From positions 372,001-436,000 of the forward strand of contig NZ_CP021874.1 in the NCBI RefSeq assembly GCF_002197645.1: 64,000 bases of DNA. The letters are read 5' to 3'. Below, piece by piece: positions 6,911-15,214 of the stretch. A model generated the notes under the pieces. The model was given only the letters and a program-made list of their open reading frames with translations. It was not told where the DNA came from and did no database searches. This DNA is from Enterococcus wangshanyuanii. Lineage in GTDB: Bacteria; Bacillota; Bacilli; Lactobacillales; Enterococcaceae. The position numbers and the translations under genes were made by a program. Within the stretch, counting starts at the first letter, position 1. Each line of letters starts with the position of its first letter.

Positions 6911-9502
6911 ATGAAGAATGTACACATTGTGCCCCATATGCATTGGGATCGAGAATGGTATTTTTCAACAGAGGAATCTAGAATTTTATTAGTGAATAAT
7001 ATGGCGGAAATTTTAGAGATGTTAGAAAATGATCCAGAGTATCCCTATTTCGTATTAGACGGACAAACAGCTGTTTTAGAAGACTATTTTGCGGTCTGTC
7101 CAGATCAGAAAGAACGGGTCAAAAAGCTTGTTCAGGCTGGAAAACTGATTGTTGGTCCGTGGTATAGCCAAACAGATGAGCTAGTTGTAGGCGGAGAATC
7201 GATCGTCAGGAATTTACTTTATGGTATCAAGGACAGTAAAGAATTGGGTGATCCAATGATGATCGGCTATTTACCGGATTCCTTTGGTCAAAGCGGACAG
7301 ATGCCACAAATTTTAAATGGGTTCAATATTCAACGAGCGATTTTTTGGCGGGGGATTTCTGAACGTCATGGCACAGACAAAACGGAATTTTATTGGGAAG
7401 GAAACGATGGGTCTGAAGTTCTGACTCAACTATTTCCATTAGGATATGCCATTGGAAAGTATCTTCCGGAAGATAAAAATGTTCTGAAAGAACGAATGGA
7501 CAAGTATTTTAACGTTCTTGATCATGGGGCAACAAGTAATGAAGAAATTATTCCAAATGGTCACGATCAAATGCCGATACAAAAGAATATTTTTCAAGTG
7601 ATTCAAACGCTTGAAGAATTATATCCCGAAAGAAAATTTTTCCTTAGTCGCTATGAGAATGTGTTTGATATTTTAGAGAAGAAGACGGACTTACCAACGG
7701 TCAAAGGGGAATTTATTGATGGGAAATATAGTCGTGTTCATCGTAGCATTTTTTCGACAAGAATGGATATCAAGGCAGCGAATGCGCGTATTGAAAATAA
7801 GCTTACGAACAGTTTAGAACCTCTAGCAGCGATTGCTTATTCACTAGGGCACGTATATCATCATGGATTGATCGAAGGGATCTGGAAAGAAATCATGAAA
7901 AATCATGCACATGATAGTATCGGCTGCTGTTGTTCGGATAAAGTGCACTTTGAAATCATGGCGCGTTTTATCAATGCTGAAGAACGTACGGATCGTCTGA
8001 TCGAATTTTATCAACGAAAAATTTCAGAGAGTACGCCTGATAAAGAGGACTCAGAAAAACTGGTATTGTTTAATCTATTGCCTTATGAAAGAACTGAAGT
8101 CGTAACAACGGAGATTATTTCCAAACGCTCAGCTCTTCATTTAGTGAATGATCGAGGGGAAAATCTTCCTTTTGAGATCATTCAGCAAGAAATAATCGAT
8201 CCAGGATTGATCGACCGACAGATCGTACATTACGGGAACTATGAACCATTTATTAAATATACGATTCGCTTTGAAAAACAATTACCAGCAATGGGCTATG
8301 AAGTAGTGTATATAGAAACAGCAGAAAGTCTTCCAAAATCGGCGTTGATTGAAAAAGAATTTATAGATACGGAGTATTTCGAGATTTTCGGTAATCCTAA
8401 TGGTACAATAACAGTTCTTGATAAACGAAATAATCAGGAGTATAAAGATATTCTTGCAGTGGAAGATGTAGCGGATGATGGTGATGAGTATGATTTTTCA
8501 CCCTTAGAAAATGATCGACCTCGTCTATCAAAAGATGAAGTCACAGCAAATATCTCTTATGAGCATAGTTTATTTGCAAGCTCGATGCATATTTCTTATG
8601 AGTGGTCATTAGCGAAAAATCTTGCAGAACGTAAAAGTGGAAAGGCGACAGGGAAAATCGGGCTGGTGCTTACCATTCAAGCGTTAGAAAATCAGCCAAT
8701 CCTCCAACTGTCTGTTCAAGTAAATAATCAATGTGAAGATCATCGGATGCGCTTATTATTGCCGACAGAAATTGCTTCGAGCTTTTCTATCGCAGATAAT
8801 CAATTTGGGACAGTTGAACGTCCGGTGATCGATGAAGCGATGGCATTTTGGCAAAAAGAAGAGTGGGATGAACGTCCGGATGCAATCTATCCATTTTTAA
8901 CGAACATTTCATTAACAAATAGTGAGCGGACGGTCTCCGTTTTAACAAATAGCTCAAGAGAGTATGAAGTCATCGGTGAACACTATGATTGTTTGGCGAT
9001 CACATTGTTTAGAAGCGTTGGTGTATTGGGGAAAGAAAATTTAGTGCGTCGTCCAGGAAGACCTTCAGGAATAAAACTGGCGACTCCTGATTCGCAAATG
9101 TTGAAAACAATTAAGTTAGACTTTGCGCTTTTATTTTCGAATGAATCGATCGAAATAGCGAATCCAGCAAAATACGCTAAAGAATACCTAACACCAGTTT
9201 TAGCCTATAATCAGATGGGGTATAATGCAATGAAACTGAACCCTTCGACGTTACAGGCACCAACAAGATATTCGCTGTTCCGTCAAGAAAATGATACACT
9301 TATTTTAAGTGTAGTCAAAAAAGCAGAAGAGGGCTCGCACCTTTTAGCGAGATTTTTCAATCCAGCTAAAGATGATCAAAGCTTAAGGCTAAAAGAGGTT
9401 CAAGCACCAGATCATTATCAACTAAACGAAGAGCTCATCTTGGAAAATGATTCTGAACAAATCGGTGCAAATAAAATAGTGACAGTCAGCATCAAAAAAT
9501 AA
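6911..9502 (+). CDS. mngB: GH38 alpha-mannosidase, predicted mannosylglycerate hydrolase
   Basis: 863 residues of glycoside hydrolase family 38. The N-terminal PHMHWDREWYF motif holds the zinc ligands His11 and Asp13; YSQTDELVVGGES carries the conserved catalytic Asp region, and NHAHDSIGCCCSD is the third conserved block. No signal peptide, so it acts in the cytoplasm. It would split 6-phospho-mannosylglycerate into mannose 6-phosphate and glycerate. ATG 6911 is chosen because the ribosome binding site lies at 6896-6904; GTG 6899 overlaps it. It matches MngB of E. coli in length and N-terminal sequence. Confidence 0.9.
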   Translation: MKNVHIVPHMHWDREWYFSTEESRILLVNNMAEILEMLENDPEYPYFVLDGQTAVLEDYFAVCPDQKERVKKLVQAGKLIVGPWYSQTDELVVGGESIVRNLLYGIKDSKELGDPMMIGYLPDSFGQSGQMPQILNGFNIQRAIFWRGISERHGTDKTEFYWEGNDGSEVLTQLFPLGYAIGKYLPEDKNVLKERMDKYFNVLDHGATSNEEIIPNGHDQMPIQKNIFQVIQTLEELYPERKFFLSRYENVFDILEKKTDLPTVKGEFIDGKYSRVHRSIFSTRMDIKAANARIENKLTNSLEPLAAIAYSLGHVYHHGLIEGIWKEIMKNHAHDSIGCCCSDKVHFEIMARFINAEERTDRLIEFYQRKISESTPDKEDSEKLVLFNLLPYERTEVVTTEIISKRSALHLVNDRGENLPFEIIQQEIIDPGLIDRQIVHYGNYEPFIKYTIRFEKQLPAMGYEVVYIETAESLPKSALIEKEFIDTEYFEIFGNPNGTITVLDKRNNQEYKDILAVEDVADDGDEYDFSPLENDRPRLSKDEVTANISYEHSLFASSMHISYEWSLAKNLAERKSGKATGKIGLVLTIQALENQPILQLSVQVNNQCEDHRMRLLLPTEIASSFSIADNQFGTVERPVIDEAMAFWQKEEWDERPDAIYPFLTNISLTNSERTVSVLTNSSREYEVIGEHYDCLAITLFRSVGVLGKENLVRRPGRPSGIKLATPDSQMLKTIKLDFALLFSNESIEIANPAKYAKEYLTPVLAYNQMGYNAMKLNPSTLQAPTRYSLFRQENDTLILSVVKKAEEGSHLLARFFNPAKDDQSLRLKEVQAPDHYQLNEELILENDSEQIGANKIVTVSIKK

Positions 9503-9510
9503 ATGAGTAT

Positions 9511-9541
9511 CTGGACAGCTAGTCTAGCTGTTCAGTTTCTT
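9511..9541 (+). terminator. Intercistronic hairpin
   Basis: CTGGACAGCTA (9511-9521) pairs with TAGCTGTTCAG (9525-9535), then TTTCTTT. The weak U-tract and the downstream gene's position suggest partial termination that lowers glycerate kinase expression. Confidence 0.55.
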
Positions 9542-9560
9542 TGCAGAAAAGGGTGAAAAA

Positions 9561-10679
9561 ATGAAAATTGTGACGGCGATCGATTCAATGAAAGGATCCT
9601 TAACGAGCAAGCAAGCGAATCAAATTGTGGCAGATGTTTTTAGAGATGAAAAAGTAGACGTCACGCAAGTTGCGATTGCTGATGGCGGGGAAGGAACGGT
9701 AGAGGCTTTTGTAACGAATGCTGATGGTGAAGTGATATCAGCCAAGTGTCATAATTTATTAGGCGATGAAATAACGGCTGATTATGGTTGGTTGGAGGAA
9801 GAAAAAACAGCAGTGATCGAATCTGCGGCAACTTGTGGGATTCAGTTTTTAAAAGGAATACCTGAAACACATCCCCAAAATACCAATTCTTATGGCTTAG
9901 GGGAACAAATTCTCTCAGCAGCACAAAAAGGAGCCAAGCGAATCATTATTGGTTTGGGCGGAACAGGAACGATCGATGGCGGAATTGGTTTATTAGCCTG
10001 TCTTGGTGTTGAATTTTTCGACAACCAAAATCAATTAGTTTCACCGATTCCTCGTAATTTTAAAAAGATCACTCGAGTAGATACCAAAAAGATGCCAATT
10101 AATCTAAATGAGATTGAATTCATTGCTGCCGCAGATGTAAAAAGCGTGATCACAGGCAGAAAAGGAGCAGTCTATTTATTTGGTGAGCAAAAAGGGTTGC
10201 AAGTCAATGAGCTAGCTGCTTTTGAAGAGGCGATGAAACATTATAGTCAATTACTGCTGGCAGAAACTGACTCGCAAGAAGGGGATGGAGCGGCTGGTGG
10301 AATTGGTTTGGCTCTTCGAACAATCCTGCATGCAAAAGTAGTCTCTGGCTTAGACTTGATTGCTGAACTGTCCCATTTACCAGAAATAATTCAAAATGCT
10401 GATCTTGTTATTACTGGCGAAGGAAAAATCGACAGCCAAAGTTTGCAGGGCAAGGTTCCTGTAGGCATCGGCGCAATAGCGCAAAAGTACCAGATTCCTG
10501 TTATCGTGTTTGTTGGTGCGATGCAAGGGACATCTGATGAATTTGAAAAAGCTGGATTATCAGTGATTATTCCGATTGTAAATGAGGTTTCGACTTTGAA
10601 CGAAGCTCTGAAAAATGCTGAGTCAAATTTGCGCTTGGCAGCAGAGAGAACAAAAAAGCTGCTTTTTCTGTTAACGTAG
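9561..10679 (+). CDS. Glycerate kinase (GarK/GlxK family)
   Basis: 372 residues of the type I glycerate kinase family: N-terminal MKIVTAIDSMKGSLTS, the glycine-rich IIGLGGTGTIDGG segment, GAAGGIG, and ITGEGKID near the C-terminus. It phosphorylates D-glycerate with ATP, in most relatives giving 2-phosphoglycerate for glycolysis. As the last gene of the mannosylglycerate operon it disposes of the glycerate released by the mannosidase. This makes the pathway complete, apart from mannose 6-phosphate isomerase, which is present at 34771. ATG 9561 follows AAAGGGTG. Confidence 0.92.
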   Translation: MKIVTAIDSMKGSLTSKQANQIVADVFRDEKVDVTQVAIADGGEGTVEAFVTNADGEVISAKCHNLLGDEITADYGWLEEEKTAVIESAATCGIQFLKGIPETHPQNTNSYGLGEQILSAAQKGAKRIIIGLGGTGTIDGGIGLLACLGVEFFDNQNQLVSPIPRNFKKITRVDTKKMPINLNEIEFIAAADVKSVITGRKGAVYLFGEQKGLQVNELAAFEEAMKHYSQLLLAETDSQEGDGAAGGIGLALRTILHAKVVSGLDLIAELSHLPEIIQNADLVITGEGKIDSQSLQGKVPVGIGAIAQKYQIPVIVFVGAMQGTSDEFEKAGLSVIIPIVNEVSTLNEALKNAESNLRLAAERTKKLLFLLT

Positions 10680-10814
10680 TATAAATATGAATAGTAGAAC
10701 GAACAGATCACTATCTGAAAGCTTCAAAACTATTTGTGCAAGAAGAGAAGAAATAGATGTGAAATCAAGCGTTTTTAAAGAGTACGAATAAAATTAAAAA
10801 TCAGTTTGGATGTC

Positions 10815-10860
10815 TCCCCAAGGTTGTACGTAAAAATACAATTTTGGGGGATTATTTTTT
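10815..10860 (+). terminator. Rho-independent terminator of the mannosylglycerate operon
   Basis: TCCCCAA..GGTTGTA pairs with TACAATTTTGGGGGA across a short AT loop, then ATTATTTTTT. Lies about 140 bases after the glycerate kinase stop. Confidence 0.8.
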
Positions 10861-10869
10861 ATGAAAAAT

Positions 10870-11269
10870 TTTTCCGAGATGAACAAAGAATCGAAGAAAA
10901 TGATCAAGAACTTCTCTTTCTTGGGAATCAGCGTATGGATTGTTTAGATTATTTTATTAGGGAAGATAGGGAAGAAACAGAAGAGCTGTAGCGGCAAAAT
11001 AAGTATAAACACAAGCGGTTCTTTAACTTCATCCCTTCTCATCTACACTTTTTACAGGAATCACGAGTTTACAAAATGCCGTCAATCAAGGTTTAGCATA
11101 AGTCTCACGAGTCAAAGGTTTCGATTCAAAGACGAGTACGTTTTCTCAAAAGAACTTGAAAGATACCAGTTGGATGACTAAAATAGGAAATGCACAGAAC
11201 AAGCGACAGAAAGAAATTGCTGAGATCGATCGAAAAGTCAGAAGCAATCTTGAGACAGTCCTTTTGTAA
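10870..11269 (+). pseudogene. Decayed gene remnants, possibly type VII secretion cargo genes
   Basis: Two coding-like stretches are joined by frame changes. The first (to ~10991) reads FFRDEQRIEENDQELLF and later LDYFIREDREETEEL, then a stop, like DUF3958 proteins. The second (11113-11269, stop TAA) reads VKGFDSKTSTFSQKN, then MTKIGNAQNKRQKEIAEID in one clean frame; a neighbouring frame just upstream reads FTGITSLQNAVNQGLA before a stop, so a frameshift near 11095-11110 is likely. No start or ribosome binding site serves them. The type VII assignment is inferred from composition and remembered neighbourhood patterns only. Confidence 0.4.
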
Positions 11270-11364
11270 AGGGCAGATACAGTATTTGATTCGATAAGTG
11301 CCCCTTGATGAAGGGGATAAATCGAAATGATTTTCTTAGACTTTTGAGGGGAGGAAATAAGAGG

Positions 11365-12138
11365 TTGAAAAGTATGATGCCTGACATTATTGACTTTATA
11401 AAAAAAGAAGCACTAGCTAAAAAAATGACAAGTGAAGAAATCGCCAATCATTTTGGTTATGATAAATATTATTTCAGCAGAAAATTTAAAGAAATAAACG
11501 GATTCAGTATTGTAGAATATGTATCAAGTTTGAAAATAGAAAAGGCAATTACTGCGATCGATCAACCAAAAAAAATGATTGAACTACAAGATATTTCAGA
11601 TTTTGAAAGTAGCAGCAGTTTTACGAATACGTTTAAAAAATTCACAGGAAGCGCTCCGAAAAAGTACAAAAATGAAATGAATGGATTATTCTCTGAAGTA
11701 AAAAGTTTCGAAAACAGCAATGACTATCATGCAGTGGAATATTATGAAAAACAAGATACATCCTATTGTAATGTAACGATCGAAGTTCCCGAAAACGTTG
11801 AAAAAGGATTATTCTTTATCGGATTATTCCGCACACCGATCCCAAATCATAAACCGATATCCGGAATAGCTACTAAAAAAACAAAATTGAACGTATTGAA
11901 GAACGTACCAAATGGGGAATATTACCTACTAGTTTGTGCGATTGATCGTTCAACCACTCTTTTTTCCTACTTTAACTTGCAGAACTGTTTAAGAGGAAGG
12001 GTAATGGAAAAATTATCTTTTCCCGCATGCTCCGGAAAGCATTATACAGTAAATCTAAGACCGCCTATACCGGAAGATCCTCCCATTTTGCTAAGTGTAG
12101 CGAAACTCTTAATATCGAGTCTGAAAAACACAATCTAG
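11365..12138 (+). CDS. AraC-family regulator (copy B)
   Basis: 257 residues with the same layout as the protein at 2542: N-terminal AraC double helix-turn-helix and a C-terminal putative effector domain. About 93% identical over 256 residues. The start is TTG 11365, 10 bases after GGGGAGG; it aligns with the first residues of copy A (KSMMPD), and the upstream in-frame extension from 11305 has no counterpart there. Differences are spread through both domains. It is followed by its own VOC gene, as in copy A. Upstream flanks of the two cassettes are unrelated, so the duplication starts close to the start codon. Confidence 0.85.
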   Translation: MKSMMPDIIDFIKKEALAKKMTSEEIANHFGYDKYYFSRKFKEINGFSIVEYVSSLKIEKAITAIDQPKKMIELQDISDFESSSSFTNTFKKFTGSAPKKYKNEMNGLFSEVKSFENSNDYHAVEYYEKQDTSYCNVTIEVPENVEKGLFFIGLFRTPIPNHKPISGIATKKTKLNVLKNVPNGEYYLLVCAIDRSTTLFSYFNLQNCLRGRVMEKLSFPACSGKHYTVNLRPPIPEDPPILLSVAKLLISSLKNTI

Positions 12139-12174
12139 AACAATATTAATCATTGATTCCATAGTAAAATATGT

Positions 12175-12223
12175 TTGAGATGATTTGAAGGAACATGAAA
12201 CTCTTTCAGACAAAAGATCTCAA
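12175..12223 (+). promoter_or_regulatory. Inverted repeat upstream of VOC copy B
   Basis: TTGAGAT (12175-12181) and ATCTCAA (12217-12223), followed by an A-rich run and GGAGG; counterpart of the element at 3355-3401. Confidence 0.4.
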
Positions 12224-12246
12224 ATAAAAAATGGAGGTAAATCAAT

Positions 12247-12615
12247 ATGAAAAGCTATGCATCTATCATAGAAATTCCAGCAATAGACATTTCTAGAGCC
12301 GTTGATTTTTATCAATCAATTTTGGCTATCACCATTGAAAAAATGGAGTTTCCAGAAATGAAACTAGGATTATTTCCAACGGAAGAGCAAACGGTTGTGG
12401 CGGTATTAATGGAAGGAGAGGGCTATACACCTTCATCTAATGGTGTAACGATCTATCTTGATGGCGGTGATGATCTTCAGAATATTCTAGATAAAATCGA
12501 GAAAAATGGTGGAACAATTATTGCTCAAAAAACGCCCCATGCTGATGAAAGTGGCTATTTTGCATTGTTTATGGATACAGAGGGAAATAAATTAGGCTTG
12601 CATTCTCCAAATTAA
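12247..12615 (+). CDS. VOC-family protein (copy B)
   Basis: 122 residues with the VOC fold, starting MKSYASIIEIPAIDISRA and ending GYFALFMDTEGNKLGLHS. It differs from copy A at 27 of 122 positions, several in the stretch IEKMEFPEMK that would line the substrate cavity. ATG 12247 follows GGAGG. Probably regulated by the AraC gene directly upstream. Substrate unknown; divergence between copies is compatible with different ligands. Confidence 0.8.
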   Translation: MKSYASIIEIPAIDISRAVDFYQSILAITIEKMEFPEMKLGLFPTEEQTVVAVLMEGEGYTPSSNGVTIYLDGGDDLQNILDKIEKNGGTIIAQKTPHADESGYFALFMDTEGNKLGLHSPN

Positions 12616-12695
12616 TGAAGTTACTTGAGGTAGAATGAACAACAGGAATTTTATGTCTAATATTTGAATGACAAAAAGAGTGTTGAACAGGAAAA

Positions 12696-12875
12696 ATGGA
12701 TGCAATCAGTATTTGGCCTAAAACAGATGGTGAATGGGCAATCATTCATCGTTGCAGAAACTGCGGAACCTTAAAGTCAAATCGAATCGCAGCAGACGAT
12801 GATCAAAATCGCTTAGTTGATTTAGCAAATAAAGCAATACAACAGCCGCCTTTTAAAATAGAACATACAAAATAG
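12696..12875 (+). pseudogene. RNHCP-domain protein, 5'-truncated
   Basis: 59 codons match the C-terminal half of RNHCP zinc-ribbon proteins: WPKTDGEWAIIHRCRNCGT, SNRIAADDD, and QQPPFKIEH. The N-terminal half with the name-giving RNHCPxC zinc-binding block is missing, and no ribosome binding site precedes the first ATG. Deletion of the 5' end best explains this; only the second zinc-binding half (CRNC) remains. Confidence 0.7.
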
Positions 12876-12905
12876 CTTTATAGTAATAAGAGAGAAGGAG
12901 ACGTT

Positions 12906-13331
12906 ATGACTTACAATATCCATCATATACAAATCAAAGTAAATGACGTAAAAAAGGCCGAGCCGTTTTATGATCAGCTATTTGGACTTTTAGGTTTCGA
13001 TATCCAGAAGAAGTACTCCGGTTATTTAGAGCATGCAGATATGGAAGTAATCGAATATTTAAGTGATACATTTGATTTCGGCATTTCTTCGCCCAAAAGA
13101 ACATTTGCTAAAGAAAAAGTTGATGCAAGAAAGCCTGGTTCTCTTCAGCATATTGCGTTTAAAGCAGGCAGCAAAGAAGAGGTCGATGAAATTTTCCCAA
13201 AAATTCAAGCGTTGGGTGTAAAAATTCTTCATGGCAAGCCTAAGGAATACAAAGAGCGGATCGCACCAGGGTATTACGCATTATTTTTTGAGAGTCCAGA
13301 TGGTATTCGTTTTGAAATTTTCCATTATTGA
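12906..13331 (+). CDS. VOC-family (glyoxalase-like) protein
   Basis: 141 residues with two VOC half-modules: IHHIQIKVNDVKKAEPFYDQLF and, later, SLQHIAFKAGSKEEVDEIF with C-terminal YYALFFESPDGIRFEIFH. His and Glu positions typical of metal-binding members are present (HHIQ, QHIAF, FEIF). ATG 12906 follows AGAAGGAG. It is unlike the two AraC-linked VOC proteins. Function unknown beyond the fold. Confidence 0.8.
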   Translation: MTYNIHHIQIKVNDVKKAEPFYDQLFGLLGFDIQKKYSGYLEHADMEVIEYLSDTFDFGISSPKRTFAKEKVDARKPGSLQHIAFKAGSKEEVDEIFPKIQALGVKILHGKPKEYKERIAPGYYALFFESPDGIRFEIFHY

Positions 13332-13349
13332 AAACCCTCCACTAGACCA

Positions 13350-13397
13350 CCTTCCAATCATTTTCAGCTAGAATCAATCTAGAAAATGATTGGAGGG
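13350..13397 (+). promoter_or_regulatory. Long hairpin covering the ribosome binding site of the ABC operon
   Basis: CCTTCCAATCATTTTC (13350-13365) pairs with GAAAATGATTGGAGGG (13382-13397) over 16 bp with one G-U pair, with an inner CTAGA/TCTAG stem. The right arm contains the GGAGGG that serves ATG 13403. It could act as terminator of the VOC gene (few T follow) or hide the ribosome binding site from ribosomes. CCCTCC at 13335-13340 could compete for the same GGAGGG. Confidence 0.55.
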
Positions 13398-13402
13398 AAA
13401 AG

Positions 13403-14131
13403 ATGATCGATCAAAAAAACAAAGCAATTGAAGTGAAAGATCTAGTAAAAACATTTGGAGAAAAACGTGCAGTTGACAAATTGAGTTTTACTGTAGAGAA
13501 AGGAACGATATTTGGACTACTCGGTCATAATGGAGCGGGAAAATCAACCACGATCGATTGCCTCTTAGGTACGCAAAAATATGATTCCGCAAGTATCACT
13601 TTGTTAGGCAAAGACCCAAGAAAAGAGCGAAAGAAGCTCTTTCAATATGTGGGTGTTCAATTTCAAGAAGCGGCTTTTCAAAATCAGTTGAAGGTCAAAG
13701 AAATCTGTGAAATTACTCATTCCTTGTATGAAAATCCGATTGATTGGATGAAAACACTGGATGAATTTGGTCTTTCAGCAAAATTGAATTCGTTTTTGGC
13801 CACATTATCAGGCGGAGAAAAACAAAAGCTATGTATCGTATTAGCGATCATGGGAAATCCGGAGATCATGTTTTTGGACGAGTTGACAACTGGCCTTGAT
13901 CCCAAAGCAAGGAGAGACGTTTGGCGATATTTGCTGATGCTTAAAGAAAAAGGCGTGACTATTTTTTTGACTTCACATTATATGGATGAAGTAGAAACCT
14001 TATGTGATCGTATTTTAGTCCTAAAAGAGGGCAAAGAAGTGGCGAGCGGTACAGTAGCAGAAATCGTATTAGAAAGTAAAAAAGACTCACTTGAAGAAGC
14101 CTTTCTAACACTTATTGGGGAGGAATATTGA
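13403..14131 (+). CDS. ABC transporter ATP-binding protein
   Basis: 242 residues: Walker A GHNGAGKST, Q-loop VQFQEAAF, signature LSGGEKQKL, Walker B IMFLDEL with catalytic Glu, D-loop TTGLD, and H-loop TSHYMDE. The class is the DrrA/CcmA-like group that pairs with a separate ABC-2 permease. The permease gene starts one base after this stop codon, so the two are translationally linked. Likely exports a drug or lipid-like substrate; substrate not visible. Expression may be limited by the hairpin over its ribosome binding site. Confidence 0.9.
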   Translation: MIDQKNKAIEVKDLVKTFGEKRAVDKLSFTVEKGTIFGLLGHNGAGKSTTIDCLLGTQKYDSASITLLGKDPRKERKKLFQYVGVQFQEAAFQNQLKVKEICEITHSLYENPIDWMKTLDEFGLSAKLNSFLATLSGGEKQKLCIVLAIMGNPEIMFLDELTTGLDPKARRDVWRYLLMLKEKGVTIFLTSHYMDEVETLCDRILVLKEGKEVASGTVAEIVLESKKDSLEEAFLTLIGEEY

Positions 14132-14132
14132 G

Positions 14133-14849
14133 ATGAAGACATTTTGGTTACTCTATAAATCAGAAGCAAAATTATCGATAAGAGAAATGTCTTCCATTAT
14201 TTTTGGCATTTTTGTTCCGCTTGGTATTGTTTGTCTTATGGGGGTTATGGATTCTAGTAATGAGTCGTTGAATACGGCTTTTGTACCAGTTTCCACTGTG
14301 GGGATTTGTTCAGCAGGTGTGATGGGTCTGCCTCTTGCATTATCTTCTTATCGAGAACGAAAAATATTGAAAAGATATCAAGTAACACCGATCAGTCCGA
14401 TCCAATTACTTTTGGCTCATTTACTTTTTTGCTTTACGATCAGCCTTGTATCGATGCTTCTATTATTAGGCGTGCTAGTCGTTTTCTTTCAATTTTCTTA
14501 TATTGGTAACTGGTTGCAATTTATCCCAGCTTATCTTTTAGTGATGATTTCCATTCATGCTATTGGGTTGATCGTAGCTAGCTTGTCTCCTAGCGAGAAG
14601 GCAACAGGTGCTATAAATTCAGCAATCTTTTTTCCCATGTTCTTTTTATCAGGAGCAACAGTTCCTTATGAAATCATGCCGAAAGGATTGCAAAAAGCGG
14701 CGGATATCATGCCGTTGACGCAAGGAATCAAATTGTTGAAGGCCGTCACATTTCGAGAAGAAGGCGGGATACTTTACATGATTCTACTGTTAACAGCTAT
14801 TTCTATTATTGGCATTTTTATCGCTGTGCGTTATTTTAGATGGGAATAA
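14133..14849 (+). CDS. ABC-2 type transporter permease
   Basis: 238 residues with six predicted membrane segments and the ABC-2 permease hallmark near the C-terminus (NSAIFFPMFFLSGATVPYEIMP). ATG 14133 lies 9 bases after GGGGAGG inside the end of the ATPase gene. Forms the membrane part of the transporter with the preceding ATPase. Substrate unknown. Confidence 0.88.
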   Translation: MKTFWLLYKSEAKLSIREMSSIIFGIFVPLGIVCLMGVMDSSNESLNTAFVPVSTVGICSAGVMGLPLALSSYRERKILKRYQVTPISPIQLLLAHLLFCFTISLVSMLLLLGVLVVFFQFSYIGNWLQFIPAYLLVMISIHAIGLIVASLSPSEKATGAINSAIFFPMFFLSGATVPYEIMPKGLQKAADIMPLTQGIKLLKAVTFREEGGILYMILLLTAISIIGIFIAVRYFRWE

Positions 14850-14920
14850 AGATAGTTGTATATAGCTAGTGATTCATACGGTAAAGAAATAGAGTGGATA
14901 AACTTTATCCGAAGGAACGA

Positions 14921-14949
14921 TTGAAATAGCAATTCTTTTTTGCTATACT
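14921..14949 (+). promoter_or_regulatory. Promoter of a candidate structured RNA
   Basis: TTGAAA (14921-14926), 17 bases, TATACT (14944-14949): a near-consensus sigma-A promoter with no coding frame directly downstream. Confidence 0.7.
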
Positions 14950-14955
14950 TAACTC

Positions 14956-15137
14956 GAAAATAATCGAACCATCTAAAAATGAATGGAGCATGTCTGGTGA
15001 GTGTCACAGGTATCTAATCAATAAGCTGAATAACAAATAAACGAAGGTTTATTTGTTGTGCTTGGAGAAGTGATATCTGTCGGATCATAGGATTTTTTGT
15101 AATCTTAGACGATAGTATAGAACTATCGTCTTTTTTG
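14956..15137 (+). ncRNA. Candidate small RNA or cis-acting leader
   Basis: From the predicted start near 14956 about 180 bases run to a strong terminator (GACGATAG/CTATCGTC then T6, 15108-15137) without a convincing coding frame. Two nested stems are visible: ACAGGTATC (15007-15015) with GATATCTGT (15071-15079), enclosing AACAAATAAA with TTTATTTGTT around a CGAAGG loop. It does not match the T-box, SAM, purine, FMN, TPP, lysine or glycine elements that I can recognise. It could be a free-standing RNA or a leader controlling the GNAT gene at 15215. Confidence 0.5.
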
Positions 15138-15214
15138 TACTTATTTAGATGGTTGAATTATTTAGACAGGTATCTCTTTGTAAAAATGAAAATGACATTA
15201 CTAGGAGGAACATA

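Noticed and set aside
10861..10947. 28-codon frame starting MKNFSEMNKE with hydrophobic end
   Set aside because: It starts in the T-run of a terminator, has no ribosome binding site and overlaps better remnant frames.
14956..15137. T-box or SAM riboswitch for the leader RNA
   Set aside because: No AGGGTGGNACCGCG motif, no SAM-box core; pairings differ from both.
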